This document shows positions 36,283 to 45,419 of a stretch of DNA of 64,000 nt, piece after piece. The notes beneath the pieces were generated by a model, which searched no databases, was not told the origin of the DNA, and worked only from the letters and a program-made list of their open reading frames with translations. Position numbers and translations under genes: made by a program. The DNA lies in assembly GCF_030162935.1 (NCBI RefSeq), contig NZ_JASAUZ010000045.1:218053-282052 (forward strand). Reading direction: 5' to 3'. The stretch's first letter is position 1; every line of letters starts with the position of its first letter. This stretch comes from Comamonas halotolerans (GTDB lineage Bacteria > Pseudomonadota > Gammaproteobacteria > Burkholderiales > Burkholderiaceae_C).

Positions 36283-36744
36283 ATGAGTCATCCCTTTGAA
36301 TCGTTATCGGGTTCTGAGTTGCACAGCATGCCTGGGCATGGAATCAGGCGCTTGCAGCAAATTGCAGTTGCACTTTTTATGCAGGAAATGGACGGAACAG
36401 GGCTCACACCGGTGCAATTTGCAGTGTTGCAAGCCCTGGCGCTGCAGCCTGGCGTGGATCAAAAAACACTGGCACATATTGTGAGCTTTGACACTTCCAC
36501 CATAGGTGCTGTCATTGATAGGCTGGAATCCAAGCAAATGCTCACTCGCAGTCTGAGCCCTGAAGATCGGCGTGTACGTCTGTTGCACCTGACTGCAGAG
36601 GGAAAAGCGCAACTGGAGAAAGCATGGCCTGCCGTGCTACGTACCCAGGCGCGCATCTTGCAGCCACTCAATGCGAAAGAGCAGCAAGTTTTTGCTGAGT
36701 TGCTGCGCAAACTTTGCGATACCAGTCGGCTGGAAGGTCATTAA
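36283..36744 (+). CDS. mobR: MarR-family regulator of mobA
   Basis: 153 residues. Winged HTH with LALQPGVDQKTLAHIVSFDTST and the wing SLSPEDRRVRLLHLTAEGK (D-R-R motif). Divergent from mobA. In Comamonas testosteroni MobR represses mobA and releases on 3-hydroxybenzoate; the same role is inferred from gene pairing and the intervening dyad. Confidence 0.92.
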   Translation: MSHPFESLSGSELHSMPGHGIRRLQQIAVALFMQEMDGTGLTPVQFAVLQALALQPGVDQKTLAHIVSFDTSTIGAVIDRLESKQMLTRSLSPEDRRVRLLHLTAEGKAQLEKAWPAVLRTQARILQPLNAKEQQVFAELLRKLCDTSRLEGH

Positions 36745-36922
36745 AGAATATCGGGGTTTTCCCTTTGGTGCGACGGAAGTTTTTGCACATTGAGAGCGGG
36801 ATTTATTTATTGAAAAAATGAATATCTGAATCTGAGCTTTTCATCTTGTTGGGTAATGGCTTGTTTTCGAGAATCTTCTCAATTCTCTGAATCCGCACGA
36901 TCTAACCTTCAAGAAAAAGCAC

Positions 36923-37840
36923 ATGGACAGACTCAAAGACAAAGTCGCAATCGTTTTTGGCGCAGGCCCCAACATCGGGGGCACGATCGCCCACTTTCTG
37001 GCCCGTGAAGGGGCTCGCGTTTGTGTGACGGATGTCAGCGAAGTGGCTGCCAACGAAACCGTGAAGTTTCTCCAGGACCGAGGCCTGGAAGCGTTTGCGG
37101 TGCAAGCCAATGCGCGCAAGGATGCCGATGTTCAACGTGCGGTAGCCGCCACCATGGAGCGCTACGGACGCCTGGACATTTCAGTCAACATGGCGGGCCG
37201 TGTGCACTGGAGCCATGTGCTGGATATGCAGCATGATGACTGGGATGATTCGGTGGCCAGCTTTGCAACAGCGGGCTTGCTCACCACCCAACACTGCGCA
37301 CGCGCCATGATGCAGTCGGGGGATGGCGGCAGCATGATTCACATCCTGTCGACGGCCGCGCATTTTGGTGAAGCTGATGGGGCCGCCTATTGCGCAGCCA
37401 AAGCCGCCTTGCTGAGTTTTGTGCGTTCATCAGCGCTGGATCTGGCGCACCTGGGTATCCGCGTCAACAGTGTCACACCATGCTCCATGGAGCATCAGTT
37501 GTGGACCACGATGCGCGATGAAATGTTCGATCCCGAGTGGAAGGTGCCTGATCGCAAGGGCTTCTATTCGCGCCAGGAATACCTGGACCAAATGCCGCTG
37601 CGCCGATTCCCGCGAGCCTCCGATCTTGCATGGGCCACTGTTTTCCTGGCCTCCGATGAGTCGGCATGCATGACTGGCTCAGATATGGCCGTGGATGGTG
37701 GTTTGCGCCACAAATATCCCACATGGTCACCTGGCCGCCACCACCCGCTGAATATCAAGGACTATGCCCGTTCAATCCAGTGGACCAAATACGGTGAACC
37801 ACAAGGTCCGCTGACGGACTTGCTGGGTGAGCCCGTCTAA
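36923..37840 (+). CDS. SDR dehydrogenase with a C-terminal extension
   Basis: 305 residues, about 45 more than a classical SDR. Glycine motif FGAGPNIGG (residues 12-20). Catalytic Ser in ILSTAAHFG and YCAAKAA. After the usual VDGG end (GSDMAVDGGLRHKYPTW) there is an extra tail of about 40 residues. It directly precedes the Rieske oxygenase gene (27-bp gap) and is likely a cis-dihydrodiol or alcohol dehydrogenase in that pathway. Confidence 0.88.
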   Translation: MDRLKDKVAIVFGAGPNIGGTIAHFLAREGARVCVTDVSEVAANETVKFLQDRGLEAFAVQANARKDADVQRAVAATMERYGRLDISVNMAGRVHWSHVLDMQHDDWDDSVASFATAGLLTTQHCARAMMQSGDGGSMIHILSTAAHFGEADGAAYCAAKAALLSFVRSSALDLAHLGIRVNSVTPCSMEHQLWTTMRDEMFDPEWKVPDRKGFYSRQEYLDQMPLRRFPRASDLAWATVFLASDESACMTGSDMAVDGGLRHKYPTWSPGRHHPLNIKDYARSIQWTKYGEPQGPLTDLLGEPV

Positions 37841-37867
37841 TTCTTACAACGCACGATGGAGACAACA

Positions 37868-39079
37868 ATGAGCCAAATGGATGAGCGCCGCCTGGCGCGT
37901 GCAGCGCAATTCAACCGACTCACGGAAGTGGGGCCTGATACCGACATGGGGCGCTTGCTGCGTAAGTTCTGGCAGCCCGTTGCCTTGAGCGAGAGCGTGG
38001 AAGTGGGGGCGGCCATTCCACTGAAGATCATGTGTGAAGAGCTGACACTCTACCGTGGCACCAGTGGCAAGGTGCACCTGGTCGGGGGGCGCTGTGCTCA
38101 CCGCCGCACTCTGCTGCATACCGGCTGGGTTGATGGTGAGGAAATCCGCTGCATCTATCACGGCTGGCAATTCAACAGCACCGGTGCGTGCGTGAAGCGT
38201 CCCGCTGAAGCCGACACGGGCATGCCGCGTACCAAGATCGCCGGATACCCTGTCAAAGAGTACCAGGGGCTAGTGTTTGCGTACATGGGTGAAGGCGAGC
38301 CACCTGAATTTGATCTGCCGCGCAAGTTGCTGACAGAGCGCCCTGGCGCGCTGGTCGCCAACGGTATGGAACGCTGGGACAACAACTGGTTCCAGCAGGT
38401 GGAAAACTCCATGGATGCCGTACATGTGAGCTTTGTGCACATGGCACTAACCGTGGGTGCTTTTGGCAAGGCGGTGACGACAGGTATTCCTGAGCTGAGC
38501 TACGAAGAAACTTCGGCCGGCATTCGCCAGACCGCGCGCCGCAGCAAAGACAACGTGCGCCAGAGTGACTGGACGTTCCCGAACAACAACCACATTACGG
38601 TTCCAGGCTTGCAGCCCGAGGACCCATGGCTGGACGTGTTTGTGTGGATGACGCCGAATGACGAGCTCAATACCACTCGCTTCATGATCTACAGCCTGCC
38701 GCCAGGAGCCAGCGAAGCCTCGCAAATGCGTTTCAAGACGTACTTTGCCAAGTATGGCAAGTACGACCCTGCCGAGCATCATGACGAGTTGTTCAGCTCA
38801 CGTGTCTGGAAGAACCCGGAAGACACTTTTGTCGGCTTGACCGCTGCTCAGGACTATCTGTCGATCCGGGGTCAAGAGCGTGTGACCAAGCGAGAAGACG
38901 AGATTCTTGGGCGTTCGGACCTGGGCATCGTGACCTTGCGCAAACTGTTCTGGCGTGAACTGGATCTGGTGAAAGCCGGACAACCGATCAAGGCATGGAA
39001 GGCGCTCGAAGCACCGCTGGAGCTGCCGCACCAGCCAGGGGAGGAAGACCCCTCCTTGCTGGAAAAAACCGAGGCCTGA
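37868..39079 (+). CDS. Rieske non-heme iron oxygenase, phthalate 4,5-dioxygenase-like
   Basis: 403 residues from ATG 37868; GGAG precedes this ATG by 6 nt and overlaps the alternative ATG at 37856. Rieske cluster ligands C76-x-H78 and C95-x2-H98 (GGRCAHRR; CIYHGW). Mononuclear iron site D183, H186, H191 (ENSMDAVHVSFVH). Length and order match the one-component oxygenases (VanA, phthalate oxygenase) served by a PDR-type reductase, which is encoded at 44416. The substrate is probably an aromatic acid or ether; the exact compound is unknown. Confidence 0.92.
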   Translation: MSQMDERRLARAAQFNRLTEVGPDTDMGRLLRKFWQPVALSESVEVGAAIPLKIMCEELTLYRGTSGKVHLVGGRCAHRRTLLHTGWVDGEEIRCIYHGWQFNSTGACVKRPAEADTGMPRTKIAGYPVKEYQGLVFAYMGEGEPPEFDLPRKLLTERPGALVANGMERWDNNWFQQVENSMDAVHVSFVHMALTVGAFGKAVTTGIPELSYEETSAGIRQTARRSKDNVRQSDWTFPNNNHITVPGLQPEDPWLDVFVWMTPNDELNTTRFMIYSLPPGASEASQMRFKTYFAKYGKYDPAEHHDELFSSRVWKNPEDTFVGLTAAQDYLSIRGQERVTKREDEILGRSDLGIVTLRKLFWRELDLVKAGQPIKAWKALEAPLELPHQPGEEDPSLLEKTEA

Positions 39080-39100
39080 ACCCCCTGAGCCTTTAGGTAT

Positions 39101-39132
39101 CAACCCTCCACCTTTGCTGGAGGGTTGGTTTT
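39101..39132 (+). terminator. Hairpin after the Rieske gene, terminator or attenuator inside the operon
   Basis: Perfect 10-bp stem CAACCCTCCA/TGGAGGGTTG with a 7-nt loop, followed by GTTTTG. It lies 21 bp after the oxygenase stop and 35 bp before the next gene on the same strand. The T run is short, so partial read-through is likely. Confidence 0.75.
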
Positions 39133-39166
39133 GTCACACCTTCTGAATTGATCGCTTGGTATTTCG

Positions 39167-40339
39167 ATGCTTGACATGACTCCCCACGAAGCACTCCCCG
39201 AGGAGCTGCTGATGTTTCGTGAATCCGTACGCCGCTTTGTCGAAAGGGAGTTGATTCCTCTCGAAAACAAGCTCAACGCAGCAGGTTTGCTCGATGAAGA
39301 AACCGCGGCGCGAGTGCGTGAGCGCGCCAAGGCCGCGGGCCTGTGGCTGCTGGATGTACCCGAAGAAATCGGCGGCCAGGGGCTTTCGCTGTTGCCGCTT
39401 GCGGTGTTCTGGGAGGAAGTGGGGCGCAGCACCGTGGCATCCTGGGTGCGCGACCATGGCTTGTTTGGTCCCATGGTGGGTCCCATCCTGATGGGACTGA
39501 ATGAAGCGCAGCGCGAGGACTATCTGTACCCCGTCGTGGAAGGAAAGAAGCGGTTTTGCTTTGCACAGACGGAGCCGGATGCGGGCTCCGACCCTTCCGC
39601 CATGCGCACGCGGGCGGTCAAGACAGAGACGGGGTATCGCCTCAATGGCATCAAACGATTCATCACGCGAGCAGCGAAGGCAGACTTCGCGCTGGTGATG
39701 GCAGTGACGGATCCGGAAAAGGGCGCACGAGGCGGTATTTCCTGCTTCATCGTGGATATGAATACCCCGGGTGTGCAACTGGCGACATCTGAAAAAACCT
39801 TGATGGGCGACTCGCCGTGCGAGATTGTTCTGGAAAACGTCGACATTCCGGCTGCCAATCTGGTGGGCCAAGAGGGCAAGGGTTTTGCTCTCGCGCAGGG
39901 CTATATCAACCACGGGCGTGTCCGTCAGGGGGCACATGCAGTGGGCGCGGCTGATCGCTGCTTGTCCATGACGGCCAGCTACGTGTCCCAGCGCAAGACG
40001 TTTGGTGAAAAGCTGTCCGAGCGCCAAGGGGTGCAATGGATGCTGGCGGATGGCTTCACCGAGGTTTTTGCCACACGGTTGATGGTCTATGACGCAGCAC
40101 GCAAGGTGGATGCCGGGGTCGATGCAAAACTGGAGACGTTCATGATCAAAACGTTTGGTGTGGAGATGGGATTCCGTGTGACGGATACCTGCATGCAGCT
40201 GCATGGTGGCATGGGCTTGACCCACGACACGCCCATCGAGCGCTTCTGGCGTGATTTGCGCAGCTATCGCATCACCGAAGGGCCCACTGAGGTGCTACGC
40301 ACCACGTTGGCGCGTCAAATCTTGAAGCAGTTCGCCTGA
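39167..40339 (+). CDS. Acyl-CoA dehydrogenase
   Basis: 390 residues. FAD-binding AQTEPDAGSDPSAM, RFITRAAKADFA, SQRKTFGEKLSERQG and the C-terminal YRITEGPTEVLRTTLARQ, where the catalytic Glu position of medium-chain enzymes is retained (TEGP). Paired with a CoA-transferase 11 bp downstream, it probably oxidises a CoA ester made by that enzyme. Its presence in an oxygenase/ring-cleavage operon is unusual. Confidence 0.93.
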   Translation: MLDMTPHEALPEELLMFRESVRRFVERELIPLENKLNAAGLLDEETAARVRERAKAAGLWLLDVPEEIGGQGLSLLPLAVFWEEVGRSTVASWVRDHGLFGPMVGPILMGLNEAQREDYLYPVVEGKKRFCFAQTEPDAGSDPSAMRTRAVKTETGYRLNGIKRFITRAAKADFALVMAVTDPEKGARGGISCFIVDMNTPGVQLATSEKTLMGDSPCEIVLENVDIPAANLVGQEGKGFALAQGYINHGRVRQGAHAVGAADRCLSMTASYVSQRKTFGEKLSERQGVQWMLADGFTEVFATRLMVYDAARKVDAGVDAKLETFMIKTFGVEMGFRVTDTCMQLHGGMGLTHDTPIERFWRDLRSYRITEGPTEVLRTTLARQILKQFA

Positions 40340-40349
40340 GGAGCCGTAA

Positions 40350-41486
40350 ATGAAAGATGCATTGCAAGGCATTCTGGTCATTGAGCTGGGCACTGTGCTC
40401 ACGGCGCCATTGGCTGGAATGATGTTGGCAGATTTGGGTGCTCGTGTGATCAAAGTGGAGCATCCAGAGGGTGGCGATCCGTTTCGTCGGCATGCAGGCA
40501 AGCTGTACAGCCCCCACTTCAGCGCTTACAACCGCAACAAGCAAAGCATTCAGCTGGATTTGCAATCGGATGCGGGAAAAGCCGATCTGCGCAAGCTGAT
40601 TGCAAAGGCCGACGTGCTGCTGGACAACTTCCGTGCGGGCGTGCTGCCTCGTCTGGGCTTTGATGAGGCCAGCTTGAAAGCCTTGAATCCTCGATTGGTG
40701 CATTGCTCTATCACGGGGTTTGGTGCAGAAGGACCCTACAAAGACCGACCCTGTTATGACGCTGTCGCCCTGGCCATCAGTGGCTTGGCCAGCCAGAAAA
40801 TCGACCCAGCGAAACCTGTGCTCAACGGGCCTTCGCTGTCCGACAACATTACTGGAATGTATGCGGCGTACGGCATCCTGGGTGCCTTGCACCAGCGTGA
40901 GCGCACGGGCGAAGGTGCTCGTGTAGAGGTCAATATGCTGGAGGCATCGATTGCCTTCTCTCCTGAAGGCTTCTCGCAGTTCACACGCCTGGGCTCCGTT
41001 CCCAATCCCATGTCACGTGTTGCCATCTCCCAGTCCTATGCCTTCCGCTGCGCCGACGAGCGCTTGCTGGCGGTTCACCTTTCCTCCATGGAGAAGTTCT
41101 GGGCTGCATTTGCCAATGCACTGGAGTGCCCGGATTTATTGACGGATGAACGCTTCCAAACGGCACCTTTGCGCACCCAGCACTATCTGCTCATCAGCGA
41201 CCTAGTGGGGCAGGTATTTGCGCAGAAGCCTTATGCGCACTGGGAAGCCCGCTTGACGGCCGCCGACGTGCCTTTTGCTCCTGTCAAGACCGTGCCTGAA
41301 GTCATGCAGGACCCTCAAGTCGCGCAGTTGCAATCGTTCTACACGATTGATCATCCCGAGCATGGCACTCTGACCGCCATCCACCGCCCAGTCAAGATCA
41401 ACGGGCAGCGAGGACCGACGGAACTGGCAGCCCCGATTCTGGGAGAGCACACCAGCCTGATCCGAAGTGAGTTTGGCCTGGCCTGA
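40350..41486 (+). CDS. Class III (CaiB/BaiF) CoA-transferase
   Basis: 378 residues. N-terminal VIELGTVLTAPLAGMMLADLGARVIKVEHP, and the covalent-catalysis Asp in NGPSLSDNITGMYAAYGIL. The racemase His/Asp pair is absent, so transferase activity is more likely than racemisation. It moves CoA between carboxylic acids and would supply the acyl-CoA dehydrogenase next to it. AGGAG-like AGGAGCCG precedes the ATG. Confidence 0.93.
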   Translation: MKDALQGILVIELGTVLTAPLAGMMLADLGARVIKVEHPEGGDPFRRHAGKLYSPHFSAYNRNKQSIQLDLQSDAGKADLRKLIAKADVLLDNFRAGVLPRLGFDEASLKALNPRLVHCSITGFGAEGPYKDRPCYDAVALAISGLASQKIDPAKPVLNGPSLSDNITGMYAAYGILGALHQRERTGEGARVEVNMLEASIAFSPEGFSQFTRLGSVPNPMSRVAISQSYAFRCADERLLAVHLSSMEKFWAAFANALECPDLLTDERFQTAPLRTQHYLLISDLVGQVFAQKPYAHWEARLTAADVPFAPVKTVPEVMQDPQVAQLQSFYTIDHPEHGTLTAIHRPVKINGQRGPTELAAPILGEHTSLIRSEFGLA

Positions 41487-41529
41487 CCCACACATCCATT
41501 GCCACTGACTGCTTAACGCTATTTACGCC

Positions 41530-42516
41530 ATGTCCAAACTCGAACTCTCGCTTGCTATTGGTAACTATGACCGTTGCCGCCCTTTGATTGACGGTGCCGT
41601 GCAGATTGACGGAGTCAAGCCCGTCATCATGACGCTCTCGCCCGAAGAGATTTTCTTTCGCGCTTTCCGCAACCAGGAATTCGATATTTGTGAGCTGTCG
41701 CTGTCCAGCTCGACCCTTCAGGTCGCCAACGGAAACTTCCCTTATGTGGGTATTCCGGTGTTCCTTTCGCGTGCTTTCCGCCATACGGCAATTTACTGCC
41801 GCACGGATCGCATCCAGAAACCTGAGGACTTGCGTGGCAAGAAAATTGGCTTGCCCGAGTACCAACTGACTGCCAACGTCTGGGTGCGAGCCATTCTGGA
41901 AGAAGACTATGGCCTGAAGCCTTCGGATGTGACCTGGGTGCGCGGTGGCATTTCGCATGCGGGCCGCCCGGAAAAGCTCAAGATCAAGCTGCCCGATGAT
42001 GTACGTGTGGAAGATGCACCGGAAGGCGAAACCATTTCCAGCCTGTTGGCCAAGGGCGAAATCGATGGTTATGTCGCACCCCGCGCTCCCGATGTGCCAG
42101 AAGGTACGCCGAATCTGGGCTGGCTGTTCCGCGATCCAGTGGAAGCGGCCAAAGACTATTACCGCCGTACCCGGATTTTCCCCATCATGCACATCCTGGG
42201 TGTGCGCCGTGAGCTGGCTGAACGCCATCCATGGCTGCCTGGCGCGATTTACAAGGCATTCGAAGAGTCCAAGGTCAAGGCGCTGGAGCATTTGTCCGAG
42301 ACTTCCGCCACCAAGATCACGCTGCCTTTTGTGGAAGAGCGTCTGAAGGAGGCCCGCGACCTGATGGGTCAGGATCACTGGTCCTACGGCATCGAAGCCA
42401 ACCGCCACGTGCTGGAGAACTTCTTCAAGCACCACCATGCCCAGGGGCTGTCGCCACGTCTGGTGACACCTGAAGACATGTTCCACCCCGGTACGTTCGA
42501 GAGCTTCAGCATCTGA
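41530..42516 (+). CDS. 4,5-dihydroxyphthalate decarboxylase-like protein
   Basis: 328 residues with no signal peptide. The chain follows the Pht5-type family: LSLAIGNYDRCRPLIDG at the start, FDICELSLSSSTLQVA, VGIPVFLSRAFRHTAIYCR, and WVRAILEEDYGL. The fold is that of periplasmic binding proteins (NMT1-like), but lack of a leader supports a cytosolic enzyme. It probably decarboxylates a hydroxylated aromatic acid made by the Rieske oxygenase; substrate assignment is inference. Confidence 0.82.
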   Translation: MSKLELSLAIGNYDRCRPLIDGAVQIDGVKPVIMTLSPEEIFFRAFRNQEFDICELSLSSSTLQVANGNFPYVGIPVFLSRAFRHTAIYCRTDRIQKPEDLRGKKIGLPEYQLTANVWVRAILEEDYGLKPSDVTWVRGGISHAGRPEKLKIKLPDDVRVEDAPEGETISSLLAKGEIDGYVAPRAPDVPEGTPNLGWLFRDPVEAAKDYYRRTRIFPIMHILGVRRELAERHPWLPGAIYKAFEESKVKALEHLSETSATKITLPFVEERLKEARDLMGQDHWSYGIEANRHVLENFFKHHHAQGLSPRLVTPEDMFHPGTFESFSI

Positions 42517-42524
42517 GGTCTGCC

Positions 42525-43553
42525 ATGTCATCGAACAGCGAAACCATCTTGCAGCAATGGCATGCAGCGCGTCTGGCTCCTTTGTGGGACAGCCCAAACG
42601 CCCACAAGCCACCACCCAGCCCTGTGCCTGCATATCTGTGGCGCTGGCAGGATATGCGTCCTTTGATTGAGCATGCCTTCCAGGAAACCAATCCGCAGGC
42701 TGTGCAGCGTCGGGTGCTGCAAATGCTCAGTCCCGCAGCCCAGTCGCTGGCCGATGAGCATACCTGTGGCAATGTGCTGGCGGCCTACCAGTGTCTGCTG
42801 CCCGGTGAAACAGCACGCCCGCATCGCCACACCATGAATGCTCTGCGTTTCATGCTGGAAGGCTCTGGGGTGGTGACTCTGGTGGATGGCAAGGAATGCC
42901 CCATGGAGTTCGGTGACCTGGTGCTTACGCCTGGTATGTGCTGGCATGAGCACCGTCATGACGGAGACGTGCCCGTGGTCTGGCTGGATGTGCTGGATGT
43001 GCCGCTGCATATGTACATGGGCTCGGTGGTGTTCCAGCCTGGGCCCATCGAGGTTCAGCCCGAGACGATGCCCGAGGCTGCATTTGCCTATCCGAACATC
43101 CGCCCCAGCGTCACAGTGGGGCGCACGGATCACTCGCCGGTGTTCCGCTATCCCTATGCCGATGCTGTAGGAGCGCTGCAGCATGCGCCGCATGGTGAGG
43201 ATGGCATGCGACGCGTGAATTACGTCAATCCGCTCAATGGTCAGGGAGCCATGGCTTTGCTGTCGGCCAGCATGCTGCAGATTGATGCACAGACGCAGTC
43301 GTTGCCCGTCAAGAGCAGCTGCAACCAGGTGGTGGCAGTGGTGGAAGGTGAGGGCGAGAGCGTGATTGGCGATCAGCGCATCAAGTGGTCGGCCCGTGAT
43401 GTGTTCACCATCCCTCAGCATCAGTGGGCGAGCCATCGTGCGCAGTCCTCGGATGCCCGGCTGTTTGTGGTCTCGGATGCCGATGCCATGCAGCGCCTGA
43501 ATTTGCTACGTGAAGAAATCGGCACCGCTGTGTCGAGCAAGGAAGAACAATGA
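42525..43553 (+). CDS. Gentisate 1,2-dioxygenase-like bicupin
   Basis: 342 residues. First cupin with iron ligands in RPHRHTMNALRFMLEGSG and a following HEHRHDGD. Second cupin degenerate (CNQVVAVVEGEGESVIGD). Length and architecture match gentisate/salicylate/1-hydroxy-2-naphthoate dioxygenases. It would open an aromatic ring between adjacent carboxyl- and hydroxyl-bearing carbons. Its stop overlaps the next start (ATGA), so it is coupled to the FAH-family hydrolase that usually handles its product. Confidence 0.88.
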   Translation: MSSNSETILQQWHAARLAPLWDSPNAHKPPPSPVPAYLWRWQDMRPLIEHAFQETNPQAVQRRVLQMLSPAAQSLADEHTCGNVLAAYQCLLPGETARPHRHTMNALRFMLEGSGVVTLVDGKECPMEFGDLVLTPGMCWHEHRHDGDVPVVWLDVLDVPLHMYMGSVVFQPGPIEVQPETMPEAAFAYPNIRPSVTVGRTDHSPVFRYPYADAVGALQHAPHGEDGMRRVNYVNPLNGQGAMALLSASMLQIDAQTQSLPVKSSCNQVVAVVEGEGESVIGDQRIKWSARDVFTIPQHQWASHRAQSSDARLFVVSDADAMQRLNLLREEIGTAVSSKEEQ

Positions 43554-44413
43554 AGATTTGCTGGTTCAATGAACACCGTCTGGGTGTGGTCGAAAATGGT
43601 CTGGTGCACGATGTGACGGAAGCGCTGAAGGCTTTGCCACAGCCTTCTTACCCGCAAGTCGGCGGCGACCTGGTTGTGGCGAATCTTGACGTCTTGCGCG
43701 CTGCGGCAACCAGCTTGCTGCCTACATCGCCGACTTACCGGGTGGAAGAGGTGCGTTTGCTCAGCCCTGTCGCACAGCCTGGCAAGATCATTGGGGTGCC
43801 TGTGAACTACCAGGCCCATGTGGAAGAAGCGCAGCGCGATGCCCATATCTTCACCACACGCTACACCGGCGGCGTGAAAGAGCAGGGGTTGTTTCTCAAG
43901 GCCAACAGTTCATTGATCGGCTGCAGCCAGGCGGTCGAAATCACCATGCCAGAGCGTCTGACGCACCATGAGATCGAGCTGGCCGCAGTGATTGGCAAGA
44001 AAGTCTCGCGTGTTACGCAAGCGCAAGCGCTGGATTGCATTGCGGGCTACAGCATTGCGCTGGATATGACCGTGCGCGGTCCGGAGGATCGCTCCTTGCG
44101 CAAATCGCTGGATACTTATTCAGTCCTTGGCCCATGGCTGGTCACTGCCGATGAAATTGCTGATCCTCAGCAACTGGATCTGCGCCTGACGGTCAATGGA
44201 GAAGTGCGCCAGATCACCAACTCTGCGCAGATGATCATGTACATCGCCGAGCAGATCGAGTGGGCATCAAGCTACTACACCCTCTATCCCGGCGACGTCA
44301 TCATGACGGGCACCTGTGAAGGTGTGGGGCCTGTAGTGCCAGGAGACGTGATGCATGCATCGATCAGCTCCATCGGTGAAATGCAAGTGCGTGTGGTTGC
44401 AGCGGAGCAGTGA
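43550..44413 (+). CDS. Fumarylacetoacetate hydrolase (FAH) family protein
   Basis: 287 residues. Metal-binding motif HHEIELAAVIGKKVSR, substrate segment GYSIALDMTVRG, and GDVIMTGTCEGVGP. Typical fumarylpyruvate or acylpyruvate hydrolase, expected after a gentisate-type ring cleavage. Overlaps the dioxygenase gene by 4 bp. Confidence 0.92.
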   Translation: MKICWFNEHRLGVVENGLVHDVTEALKALPQPSYPQVGGDLVVANLDVLRAAATSLLPTSPTYRVEEVRLLSPVAQPGKIIGVPVNYQAHVEEAQRDAHIFTTRYTGGVKEQGLFLKANSSLIGCSQAVEITMPERLTHHEIELAAVIGKKVSRVTQAQALDCIAGYSIALDMTVRGPEDRSLRKSLDTYSVLGPWLVTADEIADPQQLDLRLTVNGEVRQITNSAQMIMYIAEQIEWASSYYTLYPGDVIMTGTCEGVGPVVPGDVMHASISSIGEMQVRVVAAEQ

Positions 44414-44415
44414 AT

Positions 44416-45366
44416 ATGTCGGGATCATCCTTGTTGCAACTGCGCGTCCAGTCGATTCGTTACGCCGCGAAAGACACCCATCTGATCGAGCTGGTCGAGC
44501 CGACAGGCGCACCGTTGCCTGCAACTGAGCCAGGAGCGCATATCGACCTGCATCTGGCAAATGGCATTGTGCGCTCCTATTCGCTGGTCGAGTCCAGTGA
44601 ACAGCCCTCCTCCTACACCGTGGGTGTCAAGCTGGACGCCAAGAGCCGTGGAGGGTCACGCTATGTGCATGAGCAACTGCGTGTTGGCAGCCTCATGCCG
44701 GTGTCTGCGCCGCGCAATCATTTCCCCTTGACCGAGGATGCGACGCACAGTGTGCTGATTGCCGGTGGCATCGGTATCACACCCATCTGGAACATGTTGC
44801 AACGCCTGCAGGCACTGGGCGCATCCTGGGAGCTGTGGTACAGCGTGCGCACACGTGCAGATATTGCCTTCGCTGTGCAGTTGCAGGCACTGGGTGAGCG
44901 CGTCCACATTCATGTGGACGAAGAAGCCGGGGCAGTCCTTGATCTGGCGTCGATTGCCCAGGCAGCGCCTGCCCGCGCACATTTCTACTGCTGTGGGCCG
45001 ACTCCGATGCTGGATGCGTACGAAGCGGCAACGGCACATCTGCCTGCAGAGTATGTGCACCTCGAGCGTTTTGCTGCAAAGCAAGCAGCGGCGGTGGAGG
45101 GCGGCTTTGTCATCTCTCTGGCTCGCTCATGCATGGAGCTGACAGTGCCAACGGGCGCCAGTGTGCTCGACGTGCTTCTGGAAAACGGAATTGCCGTTGA
45201 CTCTTCCTGCAAAGAGGGTATTTGCGGCTGCTGTGAGGTGGCTGTCCTGGAAGGCGATGTAGACCATCGCGATGCCATCCTGACAGAGGCTGAGCGCTGT
45301 GCCAACAAGACTATGATGGTCTGTTGTTCCGGGGCTAAGAGTTCGCGCCTAGTCTTGGATCTGTAA
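44416..45366 (+). CDS. PDR/VanB-type oxidoreductase (FMN, NAD, [2Fe-2S])
   Basis: 316 residues from ATG 44416, GGAG about 9 nt upstream; a GTG at 44410 is the alternative. N-terminal flavin domain with RSYSLVESSEQ, NAD domain with IAGGIGITPIWNMLQ, and a C-terminal plant-type ferredoxin with CKEGICGCCE and a later Cys in MMVCCSG. The order (flavin, NAD, ferredoxin) is that of class IA Rieske reductases, so it should feed electrons to the oxygenase at 37868. All cluster cysteines are present. Confidence 0.93.
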   Translation: MSGSSLLQLRVQSIRYAAKDTHLIELVEPTGAPLPATEPGAHIDLHLANGIVRSYSLVESSEQPSSYTVGVKLDAKSRGGSRYVHEQLRVGSLMPVSAPRNHFPLTEDATHSVLIAGGIGITPIWNMLQRLQALGASWELWYSVRTRADIAFAVQLQALGERVHIHVDEEAGAVLDLASIAQAAPARAHFYCCGPTPMLDAYEAATAHLPAEYVHLERFAAKQAAAVEGGFVISLARSCMELTVPTGASVLDVLLENGIAVDSSCKEGICGCCEVAVLEGDVDHRDAILTEAERCANKTMMVCCSGAKSSRLVLDL

Positions 45367-45419
45367 GTGTGATGTGCGCCTGCAGATGCAGGTGCACATT
45401 GCTTTGTGAGGCAGCCAAC

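Noticed and set aside
39134..40225. 363-codon minus-strand open frame opposite the acyl-CoA dehydrogenase
   Set aside because: Antisense to a gene with complete family motifs; the translation shows no domain and has His/Gln-rich composition.
41530..42516. ABC transporter substrate-binding protein
   Set aside because: The fold is shared, but there is no signal peptide, no permease or ATPase gene nearby, and the sequence follows the dihydroxyphthalate decarboxylase pattern within an enzyme operon.
41398..42633. 411-codon minus-strand open frame opposite the decarboxylase-like gene
   Set aside because: Mirror of a well-supported coding frame; no recognisable motif or ribosome site.
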